Origin: a virus
IMG/VR virus record: IMGVR_UViG_3300023116_000031
Location: 1 to 64,000 of that record
Length of the DNA: 64,000 nt
Direction: 5' to 3' (one strand)
The translations under genes and the position numbers were made by a program. Positions 47,373 through 56,900 of this stretch are shown here, one piece after another (position 1 is the stretch's first letter; each line of letters begins with the position of its first letter). The notes beneath the pieces were generated by a model that worked only from the letters and a program-made list of their open reading frames with translations, did not search any database and was not told the origin of the DNA.

Positions 47373-48409
47373 ACGAAGTATATAAGAACTCAGGGCTTGG
47401 TAAATGGTTCCACAAGCAATCTGCTGGTGGAGAGCCTGGATGGGATCGATACAACAGCAAAGGCGAGAAAGCTGGAAAGTGCGGTGACAGCAAGCCAGGT
47501 GAGCCTTATGCTGCGTGTCTATCCAAGCAGAAAGCAGCCAAGCTAGGAAAGAAGGGTGTCAAGTCCTTTGTTTTACGCAAGCGAGCAAAGCAGCGCGAGC
47601 TAGGCAAAGGAAAGAAAGATATTAGTGGTAAAGGAAACAAGCCTATCAATGTAAAGACAGGCGTGACGGACAAAGATCCTAACAAGAGAGGAATACAAGA
47701 AATGAGTAAGTCATTCGACGATTTTCGCACGGAACTACAAGAGAAGAATGTTCCTACAAACCCTAAGTTGTGGTCTTCTGTTCTCGCAACGACCCGTTCA
47801 AAGTTTGATGTGTATCCTTCAGCATATGCTAACGCATGGGCAGCAAAGGAATATAAGAAGAAGGGTGGAGGCTGGCGCAAGTCCAAGGGTAAGGTGGACG
47901 AGGCGATTATGGTCGCTCTTGACGAGAAGTCTGCGGCAGATAAGCTCAAGGCGCACATGAAGGCTGGCGAGAAGTATCGAAGGAAAGATGGAGATCGCAG
48001 AAAGGGTCCAATTTTCCGACCAATGAGTGATAAAGAGAAGGATGAGCGTATTGCTCATACCAAGCGAGAAATCCAGCTTCGGAAGCAGGTTGAGCGAGAG
48101 CGAGCAAAGCGACGTAACGAAGAGGTCGAGCAGGTTGACGAGAAGTCTGCTGCGTGGCAACGCAAGGAAGGCAAGAATCAGGAAGGTGGTCTGAACGCAA
48201 AGGGTCGTGCTTCATACGAACGCGAGAATCCCGGCAGCGATCTGAAAGCTCCCGTTTCCGCAGCGCAAGCAAAGAAGAGCAAGGGTGGAAAGGCTGCGAA
48301 GCGTCGCAAGTCATTCTGCGCTCGAATGGGTGGAATGCCCGGACCAATGAAGGATGAGAAAGGTCGCCCAACACGCAAGGCACTTGCTTTGAGAAAGTGG
48401 GATTGTTAA
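47360..48409 (+). CDS. Composite basic packaged protein (DUF5872-type segments)
   Basis: 349 residues starting inside the end of the upstream gene. Segment 1: GEKAGKCGDSKPGEPYAACL, a KQKAAKLGKKG run. Segment 2: an internal ATG at 47702, with AGAGAGGAAT before it, begins MSKSFDDFRTELQE, a CTS-like start, followed by NPKLWSSVLATTRSKFDVYPSAYANAWAAKEYKK, the DUF5872-like part (here shown in two pieces only). EEVEQVDEKSA separates a last basic segment with SFCARMGGMPGPMKDEKG. Looks like a modular internal protein cut at Glu motifs. Confidence 0.7.
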   Translation: MVKLDEVYKNSGLGKWFHKQSAGGEPGWDRYNSKGEKAGKCGDSKPGEPYAACLSKQKAAKLGKKGVKSFVLRKRAKQRELGKGKKDISGKGNKPINVKTGVTDKDPNKRGIQEMSKSFDDFRTELQEKNVPTNPKLWSSVLATTRSKFDVYPSAYANAWAAKEYKKKGGGWRKSKGKVDEAIMVALDEKSAADKLKAHMKAGEKYRRKDGDRRKGPIFRPMSDKEKDERIAHTKREIQLRKQVERERAKRRNEEVEQVDEKSAAWQRKEGKNQEGGLNAKGRASYERENPGSDLKAPVSAAQAKKSKGGKAAKRRKSFCARMGGMPGPMKDEKGRPTRKALALRKWDC

Positions 48410-49663
48410 GTGGAATCATTCCGCCAATATATTGTTGAAGAGAAGGGGCAAAAGAACCTTCATATGACTCATTTGGAAGAGCTTATTCTTCTGAATGGGG
48501 TGACTGGCGGTCGTGATTCGATCAACTTTCTGCGTTCGGTTCGAGACATGCTAGCCGGGCAGAGCAAGAAATCAGTCAACATAACAGTCAAATGGGATGG
48601 CGCACCTGCGATTTTTGCTGGCATTGATCCAGAAGACGGAAAGTTTTTTGTTGGAACCAAAGGAGTGTTCAACAAGACACCCAAGTATGTCAAATCGAAA
48701 GCTGATCTGTCACAATATGGTTCTGGATTACAGGACAAATTGAGTATCGCATTTGATGAACTCAAAAAGATGAATATACCAAAGGGAATTGTTCTTCAAG
48801 GTGACATGCTGTATGGGCCTGGTGATTTAGAAGAGAAAGACTTTGATGGTGTGAGTCATGTGACATTTACTCCGAATACGATCACATATGCTATTCCAAG
48901 CAATTCTGCTCTGGCCAAGCGAGTGAAGAAAAGTAAAATAGGAGTCATCTTTCATACCACATATACGGGTGACACGCTACAGGACATGACAGCCTCATTT
49001 GGTGCTGATGTGTCTAAGCTACGAAGAACGGGTAGTGTGTTTTTTGATAACGCAGACTATCGTGACGTATCAGGAACAGCTACACTGACAGCGAAGGAAA
49101 CAACTGAAGTCACTCGTTATCTGTCTCGTGCGGGAACAGTATTTCAAAAGATTCCCGGGCCAGCTCTACGAAAGTTTCTGACGTTTCAGCAATCGTTGTC
49201 TGGATCGGTTTCTGGAGCTTCTTTTGCCACATATACCAATAGTCTGATTCGTCAGGGCAAGACGATTACAGATCCGCGTAAGCATACCAGAGAATATAGA
49301 GAGTATTTCAAGAACTACTGGGAGACGAAGGTGATTGCGAAGGTGAAGAGCCCCGCGAAGATCGAAGAGAAGCGTCGGCTCCTGAAGGAGCATTTGCGGG
49401 CTATTGCGGAGATCGAAGTTACCCTACGAAGTGTCATTGAGTTTCAAATTAACATCATGGCAGCAAAGAATATGTTGGTAAGAAAACTCAACACTGCTGG
49501 AGGAATGGCGAGAACCTTTGTGAAGGTGAATGACGGCTATCGTGCGACTACACCAGAAGGATTTGTTGCGATTGACAGAATGAGCGGAAACGCAGTTAAA
49601 CTTGTGGATAGACTGGAGTTCTCTCATCTCAACTTCACAGTAGCCAAGAATTGGGACAAGTAG
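48410..49663 (+). CDS. DUF6267-like protein with ligase-type KxDG motif, CTS-like N-terminus
   Basis: 417 residues from GTG at 48410. MESFRQYIVEEKG resembles a capsid targeting sequence. TVKWDGAPAIFAG near residues 62-74 has the lysine-x-Asp-Gly signature of covalent nucleotidyltransferases (DNA/RNA ligases, capping enzymes). FFVGTKGVFNK and VLQGDMLYG may be motifs III-IV. The C-terminal 200 residues are helical and basic. Proteins of this family are conserved in T4-like marine phages; activity unproven. May be packaged to seal ends or modify RNA in the new host. Confidence 0.7.
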   Translation: MESFRQYIVEEKGQKNLHMTHLEELILLNGVTGGRDSINFLRSVRDMLAGQSKKSVNITVKWDGAPAIFAGIDPEDGKFFVGTKGVFNKTPKYVKSKADLSQYGSGLQDKLSIAFDELKKMNIPKGIVLQGDMLYGPGDLEEKDFDGVSHVTFTPNTITYAIPSNSALAKRVKKSKIGVIFHTTYTGDTLQDMTASFGADVSKLRRTGSVFFDNADYRDVSGTATLTAKETTEVTRYLSRAGTVFQKIPGPALRKFLTFQQSLSGSVSGASFATYTNSLIRQGKTITDPRKHTREYREYFKNYWETKVIAKVKSPAKIEEKRRLLKEHLRAIAEIEVTLRSVIEFQINIMAAKNMLVRKLNTAGGMARTFVKVNDGYRATTPEGFVAIDRMSGNAVKLVDRLEFSHLNFTVAKNWDK

Positions 49664-49676
49664 AGTTACCGTAACA

Positions 49677-49685
49677 CATAAATAG
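49677..49685 (+). promoter_or_regulatory. T4-type late promoter (CATAAATAG)
   Basis: ACATAAATAGAG, only eight bases before the ATG at 49693. With a start site about seven bases downstream, the transcript would have almost no leader. Confidence 0.75.
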
Positions 49686-49692
49686 AGACACT

Positions 49693-50067
49693 ATGGCAAA
49701 AGACCTGTCTGAAATGCGCGAGGAGCTACAAGAAGCCCTAACGACTGCTCAACGAATGAAGCGGCGAATGGTGTTCCGTCGGTCAAAAGCCAGAATCAAG
49801 ATAGCACGAGAACGCGCCCAGAAGAAACTCGCACCAAAAGAAAAGCTAGAAAAGCGAGCAATGAAGCAGGCTAGAAAGAAGATCGAGATGAAAATTCTTG
49901 GAGGTAAGAAAAAAGACGATCTTCCGTTTGCAGCACGAACCGCGATTGAAAAGAAAGTGGATCAGCGATCTGCTGCTATTAAGCGCCTAGCAAAACGAAT
50001 GTTTCCTGGCGTCCGAAAAGCTGAACTTGAGAGACTTCAAGCATATCGGAGAGGTGGACCAAAATGA
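49693..50067 (+). CDS. Highly basic internal protein
   Basis: 124 residues, about a third Lys/Arg. SEMREELQEALTTAQRM is a CTS-like start region; the rest is helical and basic (RRSKARIKIARERAQKKL), suited to DNA condensation in the head. Adjacent to a late promoter and overlapping the adenylyltransferase gene. Confidence 0.7.
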   Translation: MAKDLSEMREELQEALTTAQRMKRRMVFRRSKARIKIARERAQKKLAPKEKLEKRAMKQARKKIEMKILGGKKKDDLPFAARTAIEKKVDQRSAAIKRLAKRMFPGVRKAELERLQAYRRGGPK

Positions 50068-50921
50068 GTACCGCAGTAGTCACATTCGGTCGATTTAATC
50101 CTCCTCACATTGGGCACAAGCTCGTGGTGGATACGGTCAAGAAGATCGCAAAGAAAGAGAAAGGAACGCCTTTGGTGTTTCTTTCCCACACTCAGAATCA
50201 GAAGAAAGATCCTCTGACATATGATCAGAAAATCAAGTTTGGAAAGTCTTTTTTCGGTAACGTAATACAAAAGACGAATGCGAAGAACATCGTTCAGATT
50301 GCTCAGGAACTCGATGACAGCTATGATAATCTCGTGATGGTTGTGGGCGCAGATCGTGTCAAAGAATTTGATAATATGCTTCAGAGATACAACGGAAAGG
50401 ACTTTGACTTCGACAGTGTAAAAGTCATTTCCGCAGGAGAGCGAGATCCAGACGCAGATGATGTAACCGGAATGAGTGCGTCAAAAATGCGAAAGCTCGC
50501 TGCTGATGACAACTTTGCCGAGTTCAAGAAGGGTGTTCCGAAGGCAACTATGGCTCGTGCGCTGTTTGATGCAACTCGACAGGGAATGAGAGTTAATGAG
50601 AGATTTGAAAAGGATGGTGTATTTGATCTAATTGAAGCTCTTGAGGAGCGAGAAGATTGGGACGATCTTACCGAAGATATTATAAATAACAGACGATTCA
50701 ACTCACTTTTGAGATTTGGTCTTGTTGCAGATCGAGATATTCCGATTACAAAAAGAGCTTTCTCTGACTTGAAACGAGCAAATGTTGACTGGACACTGAG
50801 GGACATGGTGTTTCAGGTAACACAAACTATGGCCGATTACATTTTAGAGGATGATCTACTCTACAACAGATTACTGTTACTCGTTCAGCGAGATCAGTTC
50901 TTCAATAATAAAAAAGACTAG
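50064..50921 (+). CDS. NMN adenylyltransferase-like nucleotidyltransferase
   Basis: 285 residues. TFGRFNPPHIGHKLVVD holds the intact HxGH of the nucleotidyltransferase superfamily. VVGADRVKEF and MSASKMRKLAADDNFAEF match the G-x-D strand and the ISxTxR-type motif (here MSASKMR). Homologues in cyanophages are annotated as NMN adenylyltransferases. C-terminal ~100 residues are a helical extension with no recognised domain. Could repair NAD pools or cap an RNA; inference. Confidence 0.8.
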   Translation: MSTAVVTFGRFNPPHIGHKLVVDTVKKIAKKEKGTPLVFLSHTQNQKKDPLTYDQKIKFGKSFFGNVIQKTNAKNIVQIAQELDDSYDNLVMVVGADRVKEFDNMLQRYNGKDFDFDSVKVISAGERDPDADDVTGMSASKMRKLAADDNFAEFKKGVPKATMARALFDATRQGMRVNERFEKDGVFDLIEALEEREDWDDLTEDIINNRRFNSLLRFGLVADRDIPITKRAFSDLKRANVDWTLRDMVFQVTQTMADYILEDDLLYNRLLLLVQRDQFFNNKKD

Positions 50922-50930
50922 GAGATAACT

Positions 50931-51785
50931 ATGTTTGGGAAGAAACCTGTTTCAAATTCGCTGATTGACGCAGTGAAGAGTGTCGTATCGGCAACGCAAG
51001 AAGACGCTGCTGGTGTTCAGATCGAGGCTGGAGAAGCTGTATATGTTATTGAGGGTGCCTATGAAGGAAATTCTGGAAAGATTTTAGAGTTTCCTACGGC
51101 TGGTAAAGCACTCGTTCAGCTCGATCATGGTCGCGCAGTTCCAATTACCAATGATAGCTTTGTTTGTGAACATACGATTGAATTATTTGAGGCAAAGAAG
51201 CTCGATCCAGTTGGTCAGGAAGACGATGACGTTGACAACGACGGTGATTCTGATGAGTCGGATGAGTATCTAATGAAGCGCCGAAAGGCAATCAAGAAGG
51301 CCATGAAGGAAGGAAACTGCGGTTGCTGTGACGGTGAGTGCCAGTGTTCTGCTGATTGCTCTGATTGTGACTGTAACGAAGAAATCGAGCAGGTTGACGA
51401 GCTAAAGGTTTCCACAAAGATTCGAGCAGCAGCACAACGCGCGGCTGATGCCTCCGGCGATCGTATTGATGCTCGGTGGGCTACCACCGATTCGGGCGCG
51501 AGAGATGCGGAAAAGTCAGCCGTAAAGAACCAACGCTCGGCTGATAAGATGCGAAGTCAGATTGCAAAGAAGCACGGAGAGCGAGCAGCTAAGGGTGTCG
51601 ATAACCTCGCCAATATCCGATCTGGTAAGAAGATGTCACATTCGCGTGTGAGAAACTCTCAGAAGTCTGACAGTCTTGCGAATCGACCAAGCACAAGCAT
51701 CGCCAAGAGTGGAGAGCGCAAGGGTAAGATTACGCGAGCAAGCGCAGAACGGCTCAAGTCCGCTATTCGTAATCGACGAAAGTAA
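50931..51785 (+). CDS. Composite structural protein with Cys-cluster and EIEQVDE motif
   Basis: 284 residues: an N-terminal KOW/SH3-like domain (AVYVIEGAYEGNSGKILEF), an acidic linker with DVDNDGDSDESDEYLM, a Cys-rich patch of nine Cys in about 18 residues (GNCGCCDGECQCSAD...CDC), then EEIEQVDELK, then a basic Ser/Arg-rich tail. The EIEQVDE is the same motif that separates segments at 4.5-7 kb and 48.1 kb. Likely virion or packaged; the Cys patch may bind metal. Confidence 0.65.
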   Translation: MFGKKPVSNSLIDAVKSVVSATQEDAAGVQIEAGEAVYVIEGAYEGNSGKILEFPTAGKALVQLDHGRAVPITNDSFVCEHTIELFEAKKLDPVGQEDDDVDNDGDSDESDEYLMKRRKAIKKAMKEGNCGCCDGECQCSADCSDCDCNEEIEQVDELKVSTKIRAAAQRAADASGDRIDARWATTDSGARDAEKSAVKNQRSADKMRSQIAKKHGERAAKGVDNLANIRSGKKMSHSRVRNSQKSDSLANRPSTSIAKSGERKGKITRASAERLKSAIRNRRK

Positions 51786-51797
51786 AGGAGAACTAAA

Positions 51798-52478
51798 ATG
51801 CCTAACTGGACAGGAAATTCAGCACCAAATTGGTTTAAGGATTTGTCTGATAGTCAATCCGCAGATCGGCCTAATCATCCAAATGGACCGATTGGTGATC
51901 TTTATTTGGATGCTCGTGGGTGGGTACGAGAAGTATCATACACCGATCAACACGGTCGCAGCCGAACAAAAGAAGAAGTTGTCATTGCAGACCGACAAGC
52001 ACAGTCAGAGAGCGGAACCGTGTTTGTTACAGACATTCGTGTTGCGAATGCTGCTGACTTTACAACCACACCTCCTACCGCTGCCGCGGCTGCTAGTGGC
52101 TCCGGTACTAAGTGGGTGATTACATTCAATCAGCCAGTTGCTACTGGAGGGAGTACCACATTTACATGGGGTGGATCAGCAGACGATGGGCCAGGAACCG
52201 TGACTGCATTTGAGGCTACTTATGTATCAGGAAATTTGACAAATCAAATTACAGTCGAATATGATACAAGCACATTTGCTGCTACTAGCCCCGTTGGTCT
52301 GACTGGTGTATGCACGCTTGGTGTTGATGCCTATGATACTTCTGCGGAAGCAGCCATATCATCCGCAACTGTAAAAAATATTCCTGCTGGATCTGATATT
52401 ACATCGTATGCTACTGGTGTTGTTGCATCTACCGTAACATTTGTTGATGGAGCAACAGCTAACGTCGTTGTTGGATAA
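51798..52478 (+). CDS. Structural beta-sandwich protein
   Basis: 226 residues, AAAGGAG upstream. N-terminal PNWTGNSAPNWFKDL and a basic middle (DQHGRSRTKEEVVIADRQ) precede an Ig/FN3-like beta domain (Gly/Thr-rich, VTAFEATYVSGNLTNQI). The plan suits a head or tail decoration protein. Followed by a signal-peptide protein. Confidence 0.65.
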   Translation: MPNWTGNSAPNWFKDLSDSQSADRPNHPNGPIGDLYLDARGWVREVSYTDQHGRSRTKEEVVIADRQAQSESGTVFVTDIRVANAADFTTTPPTAAAAASGSGTKWVITFNQPVATGGSTTFTWGGSADDGPGTVTAFEATYVSGNLTNQITVEYDTSTFAATSPVGLTGVCTLGVDAYDTSAEAAISSATVKNIPAGSDITSYATGVVASTVTFVDGATANVVVG

Positions 52479-52489
52479 GGAGCATAGCT

Positions 52490-52936
52490 ATGCGCGCGTT
52501 TATTACAATGTTGATCGTGCTGTTGATGACAGCTCCAGTGTTTGCAGCAGATTATACCAAAAAGGTTCCAACCAACAAGTGTTCGGCTCCTGTTAGTATC
52601 ACAGACGGAGACAACTGGTATTGGGATATTGGTTATTCATCAAACGCTGAAGCTGCTCCTGTTTCTGTTTTTCTTGATCACGACATCGGCGATACTTCGA
52701 TTTCAGCTCAGAGATTGACTCTTTACGCCTGTTTAACTGCTGAAGATGCCAATAGTTGTATTGCTCTTCAGTGGGACTCCGATGCTGATGGTGTCCCAGA
52801 TACCAATGTCATGGGTGCGACTGCTGCGTTGACGGATACTGGTGTGACAGGAATCAGTGGATTCCCATATCTTCGTATTGAAGAGACAGGCACAGTAGAT
52901 TCAAATGCAAGATATGTTGTTTGTAGGGGATTTTAG
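52490..52936 (+). CDS. Small exported protein
   Basis: 148 residues with signal peptide MRAFITMLIVLLMTAPVFAA. The mature part is beta-rich, with four Cys (KCSAP, YACLT, NSCIA, VCRGF) that may form two disulfides. It resembles the exported lectin-like pair in composition. Unknown role. Confidence 0.7.
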   Translation: MRAFITMLIVLLMTAPVFAADYTKKVPTNKCSAPVSITDGDNWYWDIGYSSNAEAAPVSVFLDHDIGDTSISAQRLTLYACLTAEDANSCIALQWDSDADGVPDTNVMGATAALTDTGVTGISGFPYLRIEETGTVDSNARYVVCRGF

Positions 52937-52957
52937 TATAGCATACATATCTACATT

Positions 52958-53347
52958 ATGGCAGATGACTTGAATGATAACACGATTGATATGTATATGC
53001 TTAGATCATACATGAACCCTCAATGTATTGGCATTGAGGAATATAATGATGATGTGAGTCGTATTAAGTATATCAAAAGGTTACTAAACAGGTATGCCAC
53101 AAATGGAGAGTTAAAAGAACAACTACTATTGAATCATGTGATTATCATATACAATGTGTTTGGTGTGATTCCAGCCACTAGAATATTGTTCTATAATATA
53201 CAGGAGGAACACTGGTCAGCACTTAAAACGATTATGGTGTTTCTTCAAACTATGCCTGATGTAGTAAGAGGCATCAAAGGTAGGGACATTTTAGACTCGG
53301 ACATTGCGGTTGATTTAGAGATCGCAAGGAGATTGCGAGAAATATGA
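52958..53347 (+). CDS. Conserved T4-like hypothetical protein
   Basis: 129 residues. ECNPQC-like start (YMNPQCIGIEEYNDDVSRIK), then YIKRLLNRYATNGELKEQLL, LNHVIIIYNVFGVIPATRIL and a helical end. This pattern is shared by a T4-cyanophage core family that I recall only as hypothetical. Coupled to the next gene. Confidence 0.7.
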   Translation: MADDLNDNTIDMYMLRSYMNPQCIGIEEYNDDVSRIKYIKRLLNRYATNGELKEQLLLNHVIIIYNVFGVIPATRILFYNIQEEHWSALKTIMVFLQTMPDVVRGIKGRDILDSDIAVDLEIARRLREI

Positions 53348-53697
53348 AATCATTTGAAGAACTACGAGAAATGATGGGTATGGGTGGAGGAGGCATTGCT
53401 GGGTCTGCTGAAGCTGGTGATGATCCACCAGTCCGAAAGAAGGATCAAGCAAAGCTGATTCGTCGCAACAGATTTATGAAGAATGAGGTATTTGAAGTTC
53501 CTGCTGATGTGTATAATCGTATTCTACGCCCCAAGTTCAATTCAGAGAGATTCAACTCTATTGTGGGAGCAGATGAGATTGGAGAAGCGATTCGTCAGTA
53601 TGCCAAAGACAACCCAGGTAAAGGCATTCTAGTTCAATGTGAAAATACTGGGTGTATGACATGGTTGAGACTACCTCGCGTAAGGAAGGCTAAATAG
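53344..53697 (+). CDS. Hypothetical late protein
   Basis: 117 residues, ATGA overlap with the previous gene. KSFEELREMMGMGGGG is CTS-like in its first ten residues. The rest is basic with one CENTGC, and its Gly-rich start argues for flexibility. No family recognised. Confidence 0.6.
   Translation: MKSFEELREMMGMGGGGIAGSAEAGDDPPVRKKDQAKLIRRNRFMKNEVFEVPADVYNRILRPKFNSERFNSIVGADEIGEAIRQYAKDNPGKGILVQCENTGCMTWLRLPRVRKAK
53690..53696 (+). promoter_or_regulatory. Possible late promoter (CTAAATA) at a stop codon
   Basis: GGCTAAATAGC: the stop of the gene above forms the motif. The ATG of the next gene begins three bases later, so if used here the transcript would miss that start; it would rather serve the fibre gene at 53904. 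Confidence 0.4.
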
Positions 53698-53698
53698 C

Positions 53699-53944
53699 AT
53701 GTGGGAAACAATTATTGGTGGAGTAGTTACTTTAGTTGTCGGATTATTCGGTATCTGGTGGAAAAATAGAAGCGACAAGACAAAGCAAGAAGAACTCGGC
53801 GAACAGAGAATTTCTAATCTGCACCATCAGAAAAATGCAGCAGCCAAGAAAGCTGCCGACAAAAGACTCGGACAGGATTTACCCGAAGGGAAGGAGTTAA
53901 TAGATGCGCTGGAAGAAGACGCTCGCCGCTCTGGTCGCGATTAG
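53699..53944 (+). CDS. Small membrane protein (81 aa)
   Basis: ATG at 53699. N-terminal helix (IIGGVVTLVVGLFGIWWKN), then a basic-acidic amphipathic region. Overlaps the start of the giant fibre gene by about 40 bases in another frame. Possible holin or pore; unproven. Confidence 0.6.
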   Translation: MWETIIGGVVTLVVGLFGIWWKNRSDKTKQEELGEQRISNLHHQKNAAAKKAADKRLGQDLPEGKELIDALEEDARRSGRD

Positions 53945-56900
53945 TATATCTGGATTAGCATATGCTGGACAGTTAACTCCCGGTACCGACACTACAACAT
54001 TTACTTCAGGTACCAATATTAGTTCATCTGAAGTTAATACTAACTTTAACAATATCATTAATGATGGAGTGAATGACAACGCCACTGATATTAATAATCT
54101 GACTAACCGAGTTGTTGTTCTTGAACCTCAGGTTATAACTGTTGCATCATCAAATATAGTCCCCATAACAATAAACTCATTCCACACAATTACTGGTAAT
54201 ACAGAAATCAAAAATTTTGTTGTGGCAGCTAACGCCGCGCCTGAGGCGGGTTCAAAATTTACAGTTAAATTTCAAAACAATATTGTTTTGGCTCACGATG
54301 ATTCGAGTGTTCAGGCCGCCGGCCGGCTTTCTCTTCTTGGTTCAGCGGATACTGAATATCTCGCAGGCGACATTGTTGAATTTATATCGGACGGAACAAT
54401 TCTATATGAAATTCCCCAAGCGCCGAGAGATTTCATCTTCGGAAATATTGACCCCGACCCCAACTCAATCAAGTCGATGCACACTATGACAACTATTGCT
54501 TCTAGGGATGATGGATATATCGACAATTTTAGACTTGAATCTCCATATCACGCGAGAACGACCGCGATTACTTCACGATGGGCAATAGATGGTGAGAAGG
54601 TTTATTGTACCGCAGCCGGCTGGCCAACTACGAGAACAGAGACAGGCTGGAACTTAAACACAGCGAAGCCTTGGAAGGAGTGCCCAGCTACAAACGAAAG
54701 CGGTACAATTAGTTTCCCAGCAACGCTCAAAACAAAGACGACTGCACTCAACCTGGATCATACGAATGCAACAGCGAGTGAGGCTCATGCTCTGGCAATC
54801 CAGCTTTGGTCTGCTGGTGATACTGATCCCAATGGTGTTCACCTCAACCTCTGGCTTGGAGGTGGATCTCAAACTGGTGGGGACGAGGGACCAAACATTA
54901 TGCGTCTGACAGTGGACGACTCCACTCATACGCCATCAGGATATACTGTTGTTCCTGCCACTGTTTCAGGGTTGGACCCTGCTACGCTCGTAACGCTTAA
55001 TGTAGTAAATAGCGGCGGCGGCGACGCGGTGATGGGAGAAACAGCAACGAAGGGTGTCGGTGAAGGGAGACTTATTGTCTTCAAGCCAAGCGGGGGATAC
55101 ATCACCTCGACAGGAAATACCATTCAGCCTCCAGGTACAACCTCTGGTGGCGCGCCGTATGCTATAGATCAAACGGAACCTATTCCACAGGACAGGTTAC
55201 CCTATGCTCAAGGTTCGTTCCCTCCCCTCCGAGGCCAATCAGGAGGATATGGAGGGCATGATGGATGGTGGTACATCACTGGAGCAGATCCAACCGGATG
55301 GGCATCAGTTGAAGTGGGTTGGTGTGTAAAGGATGATCTTTCCGATTACACACCGGCGGTTGCATATGTTCCGCTCGACGGCAGCTTGGGCTATGAAGAC
55401 TCAGCTCAATGGCTTTACATCAGGGATGTGGGAACCTGGGACGACAACGGAACAACACGACCAAGGTTCAGAACAGAATGGTTCTCGCAGAGTCGAGACT
55501 ACCACTATCCATCAGGAACACTTTGGGGAGGTAACTATACATTCGCTCCGTGCGCGCATGTTGTGAATCCAATCTATAGTGACACGAACCCGAGTCAAGT
55601 TACGTCGATAGAAGTGTTCAAAGAGACAAGCTGGAGTAGTAGTAGTGGTGTTGTTGAGTTCTATGTACCTTCATATGGTGACATGCCATTCCAAGGTATT
55701 ACACTCACATTCAACTCCAAGCTGGGCTCGGGCAATAACGGAACAGGACTGGAGCTTATTCAGCTTCTCGGAAATTCAGGCCCTGGCACGGTGCAACCGA
55801 CCCGATCTGGTCGATATGCGATGGGAACAGGCCTCAGGATGACCACATCAGGTGGGGCCTATAATGGAGAAATTCAGGTCATAAACAACTCACTCAAGGA
55901 CGGAAAGTATCACCCGTGGGATAGAGGAGTTGAGTGTGATTTAGGAGCCTGTAGGATTGGGATCGACTACGACTACTACGATTATCATCAAACGTCGGGT
56001 TCTACGGTGATCTCAATTACTCCGCCGGACAATCCTGCGAAGGCCTTCGGAGGCGCACAAAACTGCGGAAACGGAGGGCTTGATGTGCCCGGCGGCGCGC
56101 CGGCCGGCGGCGGATCTTGGGGAACGGGTGATGGTCTGCTTGAAGCATGTTGGGGCAATGGATACGGAACCTCAAACTACATGAACGTGGTTGACGTAGA
56201 AGGACATACCGAGCTGGATCTTCGACTGACTCGTGTTGGATGGGGAACGGGACGAGGATACTTCCCCGTCATTGGAAAATCTGTATCGGCCGTGGCGCCT
56301 GGCGCAGCCAAGGATGGTCAGGCTGTGGTCTGGGATGATACAAATCAGTATCACGAATACGCTCCGATTCTTGATCTTACAGCTCTGGAAACAGGCATTC
56401 AAAGTGATTACGTTATCAAGTGGAATGGCGCAAATTGGACAGCAGCCCCGGATGCTGGTGGATTGGGATCAACGACGGTCGCGGGAATGTCGGATACTAC
56501 TATCGCATCTCCATCGGCGGGAGAGGTGTTGTTATACAATGATGATACCAACACCTGGAAAAACGAAAAGTCTTTGGTCCCAAGGCAAACATTCGCCGGG
56601 TCCTCGGGCGTGACGCAACCCTCTACATACGCAACCGCTGTTGTGTATGACGTATCGTTAGCACCGGCTGAAACGGGATTTGGACGAAAACATAAAGTGA
56701 CATTCAATAACTTGTATCACAATACAAATGGCAATTTTCAGAAGATCGGAATCGAACTCAGTAGTGATGGCGGAGCTAATTGGATCAACTCCGGTCTTTA
56801 CTACAACTTCATTACACAAAAGGCAAACGGGCTCTTCACCGGAAGTGCTGGGTTCGGTTCAAATGCGACCCAAGTATACATTCAAACCGAAGGCTCTGGG

